This document shows, piece by piece, positions 1-7,854 of a stretch of DNA of 7,854 bases (the stretch's first letter is position 1; each line of letters opens with the position of its first letter). A program made the position numbers and the translations under genes. The notes under the pieces are model-generated. The model did no database searches. It was not told the origin of the DNA and saw only the letters and a program-made list of their open reading frames with translations. The stretch is from positions 1-7,854 of the forward strand of contig JAJZUN010000111.1 in assembly GCA_021848555.1 (NCBI GenBank), given 5' to 3'. This stretch comes from Pseudomonadota bacterium (GTDB lineage: Bacteria > Pseudomonadota > Gammaproteobacteria > Burkholderiales > SG8-39).

Positions 1-525
1 GACCGTGGTCGCTCCAAAATGCGCGCCGAAATCAAGGCAAACATCGAGCGCGAAGTAAAGAAGCGCGTGCAGTCGGATCTCAAGAACAAGGTCATGCAGG
101 CGCTGCTCGACGCGACCAAGATCGAGCTGCCCAAGGCCCTGGTCGAGATGGAAACGCAGCGCCTGGTACAGGCGACGCGTTCGGACCTGGAAGCGCGCGG
201 CATGAAAATAGAGCAATTGCCGATCAATCCGGAGATGTTCGAGAAGCAGGCGCAGCGCCGCGTATCCCTCGGGCTGATCATCGCCGAACTGGTGCAGGCG
301 CACGGCCTTGCGGCCAAACCGGAGCAGGTTCGCGCGCTGGTGGCGGAGCAGGCGGAGAGCTACGAGCAGCCCGACGAGGTGGTAAAATGGGTTTATTCGC
401 AGCCGCAGCGCCTGTCCGAGATGGAAAGCCTGGTGCTGGAGGACAATGTCGTCGCCTGGGTGCTGGCGCATGCCAAGGTCGAGGAAAAGTCCGTGAATTT
501 TGATGAATTTATGGGGAAAGCATGA
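1..525 (+). CDS. tig: Trigger factor, C-terminal part (5' end outside window)
   Basis: This is the last 174 codons of trigger factor, the ribosome-associated chaperone that binds nascent chains at the exit tunnel. The frame is open from base 1 through the first ATG at 19, so the gene enters from the left and 19 is not the real start. The visible part matches the helical C-terminal chaperone domain. It begins with the charged helix [16 protein letters not shown], continues through [19 protein letters not shown] (about residues 80-98 of the fragment), and ends with the family-like tail [15 protein letters not shown]. The ribosome-binding and FKBP-type PPIase domains lie outside the window. The TGA stop at 523-525 overlaps the clpP ATG, which implies co-transcription and translational coupling with the protease it neighbours in most proteobacteria. 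Identification rests on recognised similarity to E. coli Tig and on gene order. Confidence 0.96.
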   Translation, partial: DRGRSKMRAEIKANIEREVKKRVQSDLKNKVMQALLDATKIELPKALVEMETQRLVQATRSDLEARGMKIEQLPINPEMFEKQAQRRVSLGLIIAELVQAHGLAAKPEQVRALVAEQAESYEQPDEVVKWVYSQPQRLSEMESLVLEDNVVAWVLAHAKVEEKSVNFDEFMGKA

Positions 526-1193
526 TGCAACCGGGCTGGAAGCCGCGCGCGGCGGGGTGGATGGAGCCGCAGTCCGGCATGGACGGGCCGCAGGGCCTGG
601 GCCTGATTCCCATGGTCATCGAGCAAAGCGGCCGCGGCGAGCGCGCCTACGACATCTATTCGCGCCTGCTGAAGGAGCGGGTGGTGTTCCTGGTGGGCGT
701 GGTGAACGAGATGACGGCCAATCTGATCGTCGCCCAGTTGCTGTTCCTCGAATCCGAAAATCCCGACAAGGACATCTCCTTCTATATCAATTCGCCGGGC
801 GGCTCGGTGTCGGCCGGACTCGCCATCTACGACACGATGCAGTTCATCAAGCCCGACGTGAGCACCTTGTGCGTGGGCCAGGCGGCCAGCATGGGTTCGT
901 TTCTGCTCGCAGCGGGGGCCAAGGGCAAGCGTTTCTGCCTGCCCAATTCGCGCATCATGATCCATCAGCCCATGGGCGGTTTCCAGGGCCAGGCCTCGGA
1001 CATCGAAATCCATGCCAAGGAAATTCTGTATTTGCGTTCGCGCCTGAATGCCATGCTGGCCCAGCACACCGGGCAGAGCGTGGAAACCATCGCCAACGAC
1101 ACCGACCGGGACAATTTCATGTCGGCCGAGGAAGCGGTGAAATACGGGCTGGTGGACAATGTGCTGAGCAATCGTGCCGACACCAAGAAATGA
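522..1193 (+). CDS. clpP: ATP-dependent Clp protease proteolytic subunit ClpP
   Basis: ClpP is the cytoplasmic serine peptidase that forms a 14-mer barrel and degrades substrates fed by ClpX or ClpA. The protein has 223 residues. The catalytic triad is visible: Ser123 in [11 protein letters not shown], His148 in MIHQPMGG, and Asp197 in TDRDNF. The spacing of 25 and 74 residues matches E. coli Ser97/His122/Asp171. The mature enzyme probably begins near Gly27, where GLIPMVIEQ aligns with the mature E. coli N-terminus. That leaves a propeptide of about 26 residues, longer than the 14 in E. coli. The start at 522 overlaps the tig stop as ATGA. A second ATG at 525 is equally possible, since GGGG at 513-516 lies 5 or 8 nt upstream of them. 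In-frame ATGs at 561 and 579 would shorten the propeptide. No separate promoter is seen, so it is probably transcribed with tig. Confidence 0.97.
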   Translation: MMQPGWKPRAAGWMEPQSGMDGPQGLGLIPMVIEQSGRGERAYDIYSRLLKERVVFLVGVVNEMTANLIVAQLLFLESENPDKDISFYINSPGGSVSAGLAIYDTMQFIKPDVSTLCVGQAASMGSFLLAAGAKGKRFCLPNSRIMIHQPMGGFQGQASDIEIHAKEILYLRSRLNAMLAQHTGQSVETIANDTDRDNFMSAEEAVKYGLVDNVLSNRADTKK

Positions 1194-1200
1194 GACCTAA

Positions 1201-2469
<1,269 letters not shown>

Positions 2470-2482
2470 GAACGCCGACGGG

Positions 2483-2511
2483 GTTGAACTAATCCCCCCC
2501 GTCCCCATCTA
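2483..2511 (+). promoter_or_regulatory. Sigma-32 (RpoH) heat-shock promoter of lon
   Basis: The -35 element GTTGAAC (2483-2489) and the -10 element CCCCATCTA (2503-2511) are separated by 13 bp. This fits the RpoH consensus CTTGAAA, 11-16 bp, CCCCATNT. From recall, the E. coli lon promoter has the same GTTGAA, 13 bp, CCCCATATA arrangement. Transcription would start near 2516-2519, giving a leader of about 20-24 nt that still contains the lon Shine-Dalgarno. A 7-bp inverted repeat, GACGGGG (2477-2483) with CCCCGTC (2497-2503), overlaps it. In RNA reading through from clpX this could form a hairpin with a 13-nt loop, but no T tract follows, so it is not a standard terminator. Confidence 0.85.
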
Positions 2512-2528
2512 TTGATAAATATCCCGCC

Positions 2529-2532
2529 GAGG
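2529..2532 (+). promoter_or_regulatory. lon ribosome-binding site
   Basis: GAGG lies 7 nt before the ATG at 2540. It fixes that ATG as the start in a gap that otherwise holds only promoter elements. Confidence 0.7.
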
Positions 2533-2539
2533 TATCGCC

Positions 2540-4951
<2,412 letters not shown>

Positions 4952-4979
4952 GCGCGCGCGGCAGGATCCGGGAAAGCGC

Positions 4980-5009
4980 TTGACACGGCGGAATGGCGCT
5001 TGCTATAAA
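4980..5009 (+). promoter_or_regulatory. Sigma-70 promoter with extended -10 upstream of hupB
   Basis: The -35 element is a perfect TTGACA (4980-4985). An 18-bp spacer leads to TATAAA (5004-5009), which is preceded by TG at 5001-5002 and so forms an extended -10. Transcription would start near 5016, leaving a leader of about 113 nt before hupB. Two copies of GCGCTTG (4976-4982 and 4996-5002), 20 bp apart, overlap the -35 and abut the -10, and could be a repressor or activator site. The leader holds the palindrome GGCGGCCGCC (5018-5027) and otherwise no clear structure. The rest of the 177-nt lon-hupB gap holds nothing else recognised. Confidence 0.85.
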
Positions 5010-5116
5010 GGTCCCATGGCGGCCGCCAATTGCGACAGATATCCGGCCACGACCTCCCACCGACAGCGCATACGCTCCAGTCTTTGATTTTCCATAGCCT
5101 ATCCAAACAATAGAAT

Positions 5117-5122
5117 AGGGGG
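5117..5122 (+). promoter_or_regulatory. hupB ribosome-binding site (supports GTG start)
   Basis: AGGGGG lies 6 nt before the GTG at 5129. This decides for a GTG start, because the next in-frame ATG (codon 6) would remove the conserved N-terminal MNKSE. A weak 5-bp pairing of CCTAT (5098-5102) with ATAGG (5115-5119) could partly mask this site. Confidence 0.8.
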
Positions 5123-5128
5123 TTCAAC

Positions 5129-5401
5129 GTGAATAAATCCGAAATGATCGATCAAATTGCGAAGTCGGCGGACGTTTCCAAGGCGGCTGCGGGACGTGCA
5201 CTGGATGCAACCGTAACGGCGATCAAGACCGCGATGAAGAAAGGCGGCATGGTGACGCTGGTCGGATTTGGCACGTTTTACGTAGGCAAGCGCGCGGCGC
5301 GCAACGGGCGCAATCCGCGCACCGGCGCCAGCATCAAGATCAAGGCGGCGCGGGTGCCGAAATTCCGCGCTGGCAAAGCGCTGAAAGATGCGTTAAACTA
5401 G
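5129..5401 (+). CDS. hupB: DNA-binding protein HU-beta
   Basis: HU is a small dimeric nucleoid protein that bends and compacts DNA without strong sequence specificity. The protein has 90 residues, the exact usual length. The N-terminal helix-turn-helix dimerisation part is residues 1-40. The family signature [15 protein letters not shown] (46-60) leads into the DNA-contacting arm RNPRTG (61-66), with the intercalating Pro63. Residues 67-90 complete the arm and the C-terminal helix. Translation starts at GTG, supported by the AGGGGG site. The gene follows lon, as in many proteobacteria, but has its own strong promoter. It reaches the tRNA-Val gene after only 45 nt, with no convincing terminator between. 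HU-beta rather than IHF is inferred from sequence and position. Confidence 0.97.
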   Translation: MNKSEMIDQIAKSADVSKAAAGRALDATVTAIKTAMKKGGMVTLVGFGTFYVGKRAARNGRNPRTGASIKIKAARVPKFRAGKALKDALN

Positions 5402-5446
5402 CCCGCTTTTTGGACCAGAGCGCCCCGCGTTTCAATCGGTTCAAGA

Positions 5447-5522
5447 GGGTGCTTAGCTCAGTTGGTAGAGCGTCGCCTTTACACGGCGAATGTCGGGAGT
5501 TCGAGCCTCTCAGCACCCACCA
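5447..5522 (+). tRNA. tRNA-Val (anticodon UAC)
   Basis: The cloverleaf is 76 nt including an encoded CCA (5520-5522). The acceptor GGGTGCT pairs with AGCACCC. The D stem is GCTC/GAGC. The anticodon stem TCGCC/GGCGA encloses the loop TTTACAC with anticodon TAC, and the T stem GGGAG/CTCTC encloses TTCGAGC. A weak promoter-like pair (TTGGAC 5410-5415 and TTCAAT 5431-5436, 15-bp spacer) lies upstream. Read-through from hupB seems at least as likely. Confidence 0.98.
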
Positions 5523-5540
5523 GGGTGTTCTTGTATTGCT

Positions 5541-5617
5541 GGAGTGGTAGTTCAGTTGGTTAGAATGCTGCCCTGTCACGGCAGAGGTCGCGGGTTCGAG
5601 TCCCGTCCACTCCGCCA
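5541..5617 (+). tRNA. tRNA-Asp (anticodon GUC)
   Basis: The cloverleaf is 77 nt including an encoded CCA (5615-5617). The acceptor GGAGTGG pairs with CCACTCC. The anticodon stem CTGCC/GGCAG encloses the loop CTGTCAC with anticodon GTC. The T arm is GCGGG/CCCGT with one G-U pair. The gene lies 18 nt after tRNA-Val and is surely co-transcribed with it. Its last bases plus one, ACTCCGCCAA (5609-5618), recur exactly at 7717-7726 beyond etfA. Confidence 0.98.
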
Positions 5618-5663
5618 ATTGCCTTTTCTGAAATCCTCTGGAGTTCTCGAAAGCAGTTGGAAG

Positions 5664-5698
5664 AACCCTGTAGATCTAGCGTCTGCGGGGTTTTTTTT
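5664..5698 (+). terminator. Intrinsic terminator of the hupB-tRNA transcript
   Basis: AACCCTGTAGA (5664-5674) pairs over all 11 positions, two of them G-U, with TCTGCGGGGTT (5682-5692). The loop is 7 nt, and an eight-T run follows (5691-5698). It ends the tRNA unit 47 nt after tRNA-Asp and lies just 51 nt before etfB. Confidence 0.92.
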
Positions 5699-5716
5699 GT
5701 CCCCAATCCGTACATC

Positions 5717-5749
5717 AGGAGGCTGCCCGGTGTAGGGCAGGTGAACTCT
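5717..5749 (+). promoter_or_regulatory. Split ribosome-binding site / hairpin before etfB
   Basis: A perfect AGGAGG (5717-5722) is followed directly by a perfect 6-bp hairpin, CTGCCC (5723-5728), loop GGTGTA, GGGCAG (5735-5740). Nine nucleotides then lead to the ATG at 5750. A second, weaker site AGGTGA (5739-5744) overlaps the hairpin's 3' arm. When folded, the hairpin would place AGGAGG at an effective spacing of about 9 nt; unfolded, AGGTGA could be used. The arrangement is visible in sequence; its function is inferred by analogy with hairpin-bridged sites such as T4 gene 38. No clear promoter is seen between the terminator and etfB. Confidence 0.5.
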
Positions 5750-6616
5750 ATGACCTTGCAGATAGTTGTGATGGTCAAGCAGGTGCCCGACACCCATCAC
5801 GTCACCCAGGACGCGATGAAGCCGGATGGGACCGTCAACCGCGCCGCCCTGCCGGCGATTATCAACCCGGAAGACCTGAACGCGCTTGAGGAGGCCCTGA
5901 AGATCAAGGACCGCATCGGCGCCCACATCACGGCCATTACCATGGGCCCCACGAAAGCCGTGGAGGTGCTGAAGGAGTGCCTTTACCGCGGCGCCGACGC
6001 AGTCATCCTCATATCGGATCGGAAGTTCGCCGGCGCGGATACCTTGGCCACGGCATACACACTCAAGCACGCCATCGACAAGATCGGCAGCTACGACCTG
6101 ATCCTGTGCGGCAGGCAGGCGATCGATGGCGACACTGCCCAGGTCGGGCCCCAGGTAGCCGAAAAACTGAACATCAATCAGATCACCAATCTGCTTGAAG
6201 TGCTTGACATCGACGCGCAGCAGATGACCGTCAGACGCGCCATCACCAATGGTTACGAGGTGGTGAGGAGCAAATTGCCCTTGCTTGCGACGGTGTCGGG
6301 CGAAGCCAACCAACCGAGGTCGCCCAGCGCGAAACTGGTGATGGCGTACAAGAACATAGAAAAGGATATACGCGGCGATTCGTACGATGAGTCCTACCTG
6401 GAGACGGAAGAAACGCAGATGCTGAGTCGCATAGTCGAGTGGAACGCAGACTCGATCGGCGTGGATCCATCCCGATGCGGGCTCGCAGGATCTCCGACCA
6501 AGGTGAAGAAGATTCATAACGTCGTGCTGGCGGTCAACGATATCAAGCAGATTCCCGGGACCGACGCCGGTATCAGAAGCCTGATGCAGGAGTTGATGTC
6601 CGACCACATCATTTAA
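5750..6616 (+). CDS. etfB: Electron transfer flavoprotein, beta subunit (FixA-like)
   Basis: This is the small subunit of a soluble cytoplasmic electron-transfer flavoprotein. The heterodimer accepts electrons from dehydrogenases and passes them to a quinone oxidoreductase, or in some clades bifurcates electrons. The protein has 288 residues. The typical N-terminus is IVVMVKQVPDT (5-15), followed by the INPED turn (38-42), GADAVILISD (81-90) and the nucleotide-binding stretch GRQAIDGDTAQVGP (121-134). The likely partner-recognition region is near 178-200, and GLAGSPTKVKKI (244-255) lies close to the C-terminus. The 121-134 stretch resembles ETFs of anaerobes and FixA more than the AMP-binding mitochondrial type. 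ATG 5750 is chosen over GTG 5741 because it matches the family N-terminus. Arginine codons include AGA and AGG, unlike the genes upstream. It pairs with etfA 33 nt downstream; no dehydrogenase or ETF-quinone oxidoreductase gene is in the window. Confidence 0.93.
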   Translation: MTLQIVVMVKQVPDTHHVTQDAMKPDGTVNRAALPAIINPEDLNALEEALKIKDRIGAHITAITMGPTKAVEVLKECLYRGADAVILISDRKFAGADTLATAYTLKHAIDKIGSYDLILCGRQAIDGDTAQVGPQVAEKLNINQITNLLEVLDIDAQQMTVRRAITNGYEVVRSKLPLLATVSGEANQPRSPSAKLVMAYKNIEKDIRGDSYDESYLETEETQMLSRIVEWNADSIGVDPSRCGLAGSPTKVKKIHNVVLAVNDIKQIPGTDAGIRSLMQELMSDHII

Positions 6617-6649
6617 CGGATTTCTGTAGTCATAGGGGTAACGGGCAAC

Positions 6650-7654
6650 ATGAAGCAGGTGATGGTCTTTGTCGAGCAGATCGATGGCCGGATTGCGGAA
6701 GTCAGCCTTGAGCTGATCTGCGAGGCTCGCAGGCTGGCGCGTCAGCTGGGTGGCGAGGTAACTGCCGTGGCCCTGGGATCGAAGCTGAGGGAAGTGCTGC
6801 CCGCGCTTGGCAACTACGGCTGCAAGACGGTGTATTACGTCGAGGATGTGCGGCTTTCGCACTACACTTCGAATCCATACGCAAAGAGCGTGGCCGGCAT
6901 CATCCGCAAGCATGCGCCGGAGATCGTTCTGTTCGGCGCCACGATAATCGGCAGGGATATGGCGCCGCGGATCGCCTCCGCGCTCAAGTGCGGACTGACG
7001 GCCGATTGCACCGAGCTGCAGATCGGTGAATACAAGAGCCTGAAGCAGGTCTATCAGAATGCCTTCCTGCAGATGAGACCCGCATTCGGCGGGAACATCA
7101 TGGCCACGATCGTGTCACCTGAAAGCGTCCCCAGCATGGCCACGGTTCGTCCCGGGGTGATGAGACTGGATCCGCCCGACACCAAACTGGAAGCGGAAGT
7201 GCTGGTTGAGGAGTCCGGGCTGTCGCAGGATGACTACATGACCGAGGTCATCGAGGTGGTGCGGCGGGAAAGAAGCGTCAATCTAGGCGCCGCCCATGTG
7301 GTAGTGGCCGCCGGCGCCGGTGCCGCCGCCCCGGCTAGCCTCGCGCTGATCAGAAAGCTCGCCGAAACCATAGGCGGCGTGGTCGCGGTATCGCGACCCC
7401 TGGTCGATGCCGGTCTGTTTTCGCACGATCACCAGGTAGGGCAGACCGGGACTACGGTGCATCCGAACCTGTATATCGCCTGCGGCATTTCCGGCCAGAT
7501 TCAGCATCGGGCCGGAATGGCGGACTCGAAAAGGATAGTAGCCATCAACAGCGACCCCGACGCGCCCATCTTCAGGATCGCCCATTACGGCATCGTCGGC
7601 GATCTCAACGAGATCGTGCCAAAGATGATCGACGCGTACAAAGGCAAGGTTTAG
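6650..7654 (+). CDS. etfA: Electron transfer flavoprotein, alpha subunit (FixB-like)
   Basis: This is the large ETF subunit, which binds the electron-carrying FAD. The protein has 334 residues, normal for the family. Residues 1-190 or so form the N-terminal domain, starting at VMVFVEQIDGRIAEVSLEL. The C-terminal FAD domain carries SRPLVDAG (248-255, with Arg249), QVGQTG (262-267, with Thr266), LYIACGISGQIQH (274-286, with His286), NSDPDAPIF (300-308) and YGIVGDL (313-319). These are the conserved flavin-contacting motifs, so FAD binding is expected. The lysine usual after QTG is replaced by Thr268, a minor variant. A Shine-Dalgarno AGGGG (6634-6638) sits 11 nt before the ATG, a little far. 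The gene shares atypical arginine codons with etfB (four AGA, five AGG among 20 Arg). An intrinsic terminator follows 65 nt later, so the pair forms its own unit. Confidence 0.94.
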   Translation: MKQVMVFVEQIDGRIAEVSLELICEARRLARQLGGEVTAVALGSKLREVLPALGNYGCKTVYYVEDVRLSHYTSNPYAKSVAGIIRKHAPEIVLFGATIIGRDMAPRIASALKCGLTADCTELQIGEYKSLKQVYQNAFLQMRPAFGGNIMATIVSPESVPSMATVRPGVMRLDPPDTKLEAEVLVEESGLSQDDYMTEVIEVVRRERSVNLGAAHVVVAAGAGAAAPASLALIRKLAETIGGVVAVSRPLVDAGLFSHDHQVGQTGTTVHPNLYIACGISGQIQHRAGMADSKRIVAINSDPDAPIFRIAHYGIVGDLNEIVPKMIDAYKGKV

Positions 7655-7716
7655 TGTTTATTGCGACATGAGGGGAAATTCCAGAGGGGGACATCCTTCG
7701 GTGCACATACCCCCAT

Positions 7717-7726
7717 ACTCCGCCAA
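7717..7726 (+). repeat. Copy of the tRNA-Asp 3' end (possible att-site remnant)
   Basis: ACTCCGCCAA matches 5609-5618 exactly, that is, the acceptor end with CCA plus one flanking base. The next two bases are AT here and TT there. It brackets etfBA together with the tRNA. Because these bases also form part of the terminator stem, the match could be partly fortuitous. Confidence 0.35.
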
Positions 7727-7751
7727 ATCAGGGGCAATTTAGGTGGTTTTT
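7720..7751 (+). terminator. Intrinsic terminator after etfA
   Basis: CCGCCAAAT (7720-7728) pairs with ATTTAGGTGG (7737-7746) over nine positions, with one bulged A (7741) and one G-U pair. The loop is 8 nt, and five Ts follow (7747-7751). It is weaker than the tRNA terminator but well formed, and its position suits the end of the etfBA unit. Confidence 0.65.
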
Positions 7752-7854
7752 AGATAACCCCTTAGTTGTACTGTGTTATTAATGTCTAGCTACTCGCACG
7801 TAAGGTTTTCCGCAACAAGGGCACTGGCACAGGTGTCGAGCGATGGCCCTTGCC

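Larger units (their letters stand above)
7655..7854. other. Intergenic region right of etfA, no confident gene
   Basis: These 200 nt hold the etfA terminator, a 10-bp copy of the tRNA-Asp 3' end (7717-7726), two near-identical decamers AGGGG[A/C]AATT (7671-7680 and 7730-7739), and alternating G and C runs that could form competing hairpins. An inverted repeat, CAAGGGC (7816-7822) with GCCCTTG (7846-7852), lies near the edge. Short open frames exist: + strand 7668-7742, + strand from ATG 7782, and minus strand ending at 7779. None is long enough to call. Base composition is visibly more AT-rich around 7735-7790 than in the genes. Confidence 0.6.

Noticed and set aside
5016..5087. 23-codon ORF starting at the predicted hupB transcript start
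   Set aside because: It has no ribosome-binding site, and the protein resembles nothing recognised. Coincidence of its ATG with the predicted start is not enough.
5089..5116. Second hupB promoter (TTTCCA, 16 bp, TAGAAT)
   Set aside because: Its transcript would start at about 5123 and lose the AGGGGG ribosome-binding site, and the -35 is poor. The promoter at 4980-5009 is far better.
5741..5743. GTG as alternative etfB start
   Set aside because: It is in frame but would add three residues to an already typical N-terminus and lacks a well-spaced simple Shine-Dalgarno.
5657..5749. Upstream extension of etfB to ATG 5657
   Set aside because: The extension would translate through the tRNA terminator hairpin and its T tract and adds residues unlike any ETF N-terminus. 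ATG 5750 matches the family.
7668..7742. 24-codon + strand ORF after etfA
   Set aside because: It is short, lacks a convincing ribosome-binding site and runs into the etfA terminator.
7825..7839. Sigma-54 promoter starting at TGGCAC (7825)
   Set aside because: The required GC of the -12 element is absent at the correct spacing.
7782..7854. + strand ATG open to the window edge
   Set aside because: There is no Shine-Dalgarno upstream, and 24 codons open to the edge is not significant.

Overview
The window is GC-rich bacterial chromosome and reads as Betaproteobacteria. The evidence is the order tig-clpP-clpX-lon-hupB followed by tRNA-Val and tRNA-Asp, and protein sequences close to proteobacterial ClpP, ClpX, Lon and HU-beta. 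Genus and species cannot be resolved. All confident genes are on the + strand and none is disrupted.

Positions 1-4951 are a protein-quality-control cluster. It holds the end of trigger factor (a ribosome-bound chaperone), the ClpP peptidase with its unfoldase ClpX, and the Lon protease. tig and clpP overlap (ATGA). clpP and clpX are 7 nt apart and joined by a four-codon relay ORF. The 70-nt gap before lon carries a near-consensus sigma-32 heat-shock promoter with the same layout as the E. coli lon promoter, so lon can be induced apart from the clp genes.

Positions 4952-5698 are the hupB/tRNA region. A strong sigma-70 promoter (TTGACA, 18 bp, extended -10) precedes a leader of about 110 nt and hupB, which starts with GTG. 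tRNA-Val(UAC) and tRNA-Asp(GUC) follow, both with encoded CCA, and a textbook intrinsic terminator closes the unit. No convincing separate tRNA promoter is seen, so hupB and the tRNAs may share a transcript.

Positions 5699-7751 hold a self-contained etfB-etfA pair encoding both subunits of an electron-transfer flavoprotein, bounded by intrinsic terminators. Many betaproteobacteria have ppiD after these tRNAs, so this looks like an accessory insertion. Supporting signs are a different arginine codon profile (AGA occurs six times in etfBA and never in the upstream genes) and a 10-bp copy of the tRNA-Asp 3' end just past etfA. EtfB has an unusual start region: a perfect Shine-Dalgarno 27 nt upstream, separated from the start by a 6-bp GC hairpin that would bring it to about 9 nt.

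Positions 7752-7854 have no confident gene. They hold an inverted repeat and a possible C-terminal end of a minus-strand cysteine-rich ORF. No wholly new system is evident. The best leads are the etfBA insertion, its split ribosome-binding site, and the tRNA-end repeat.
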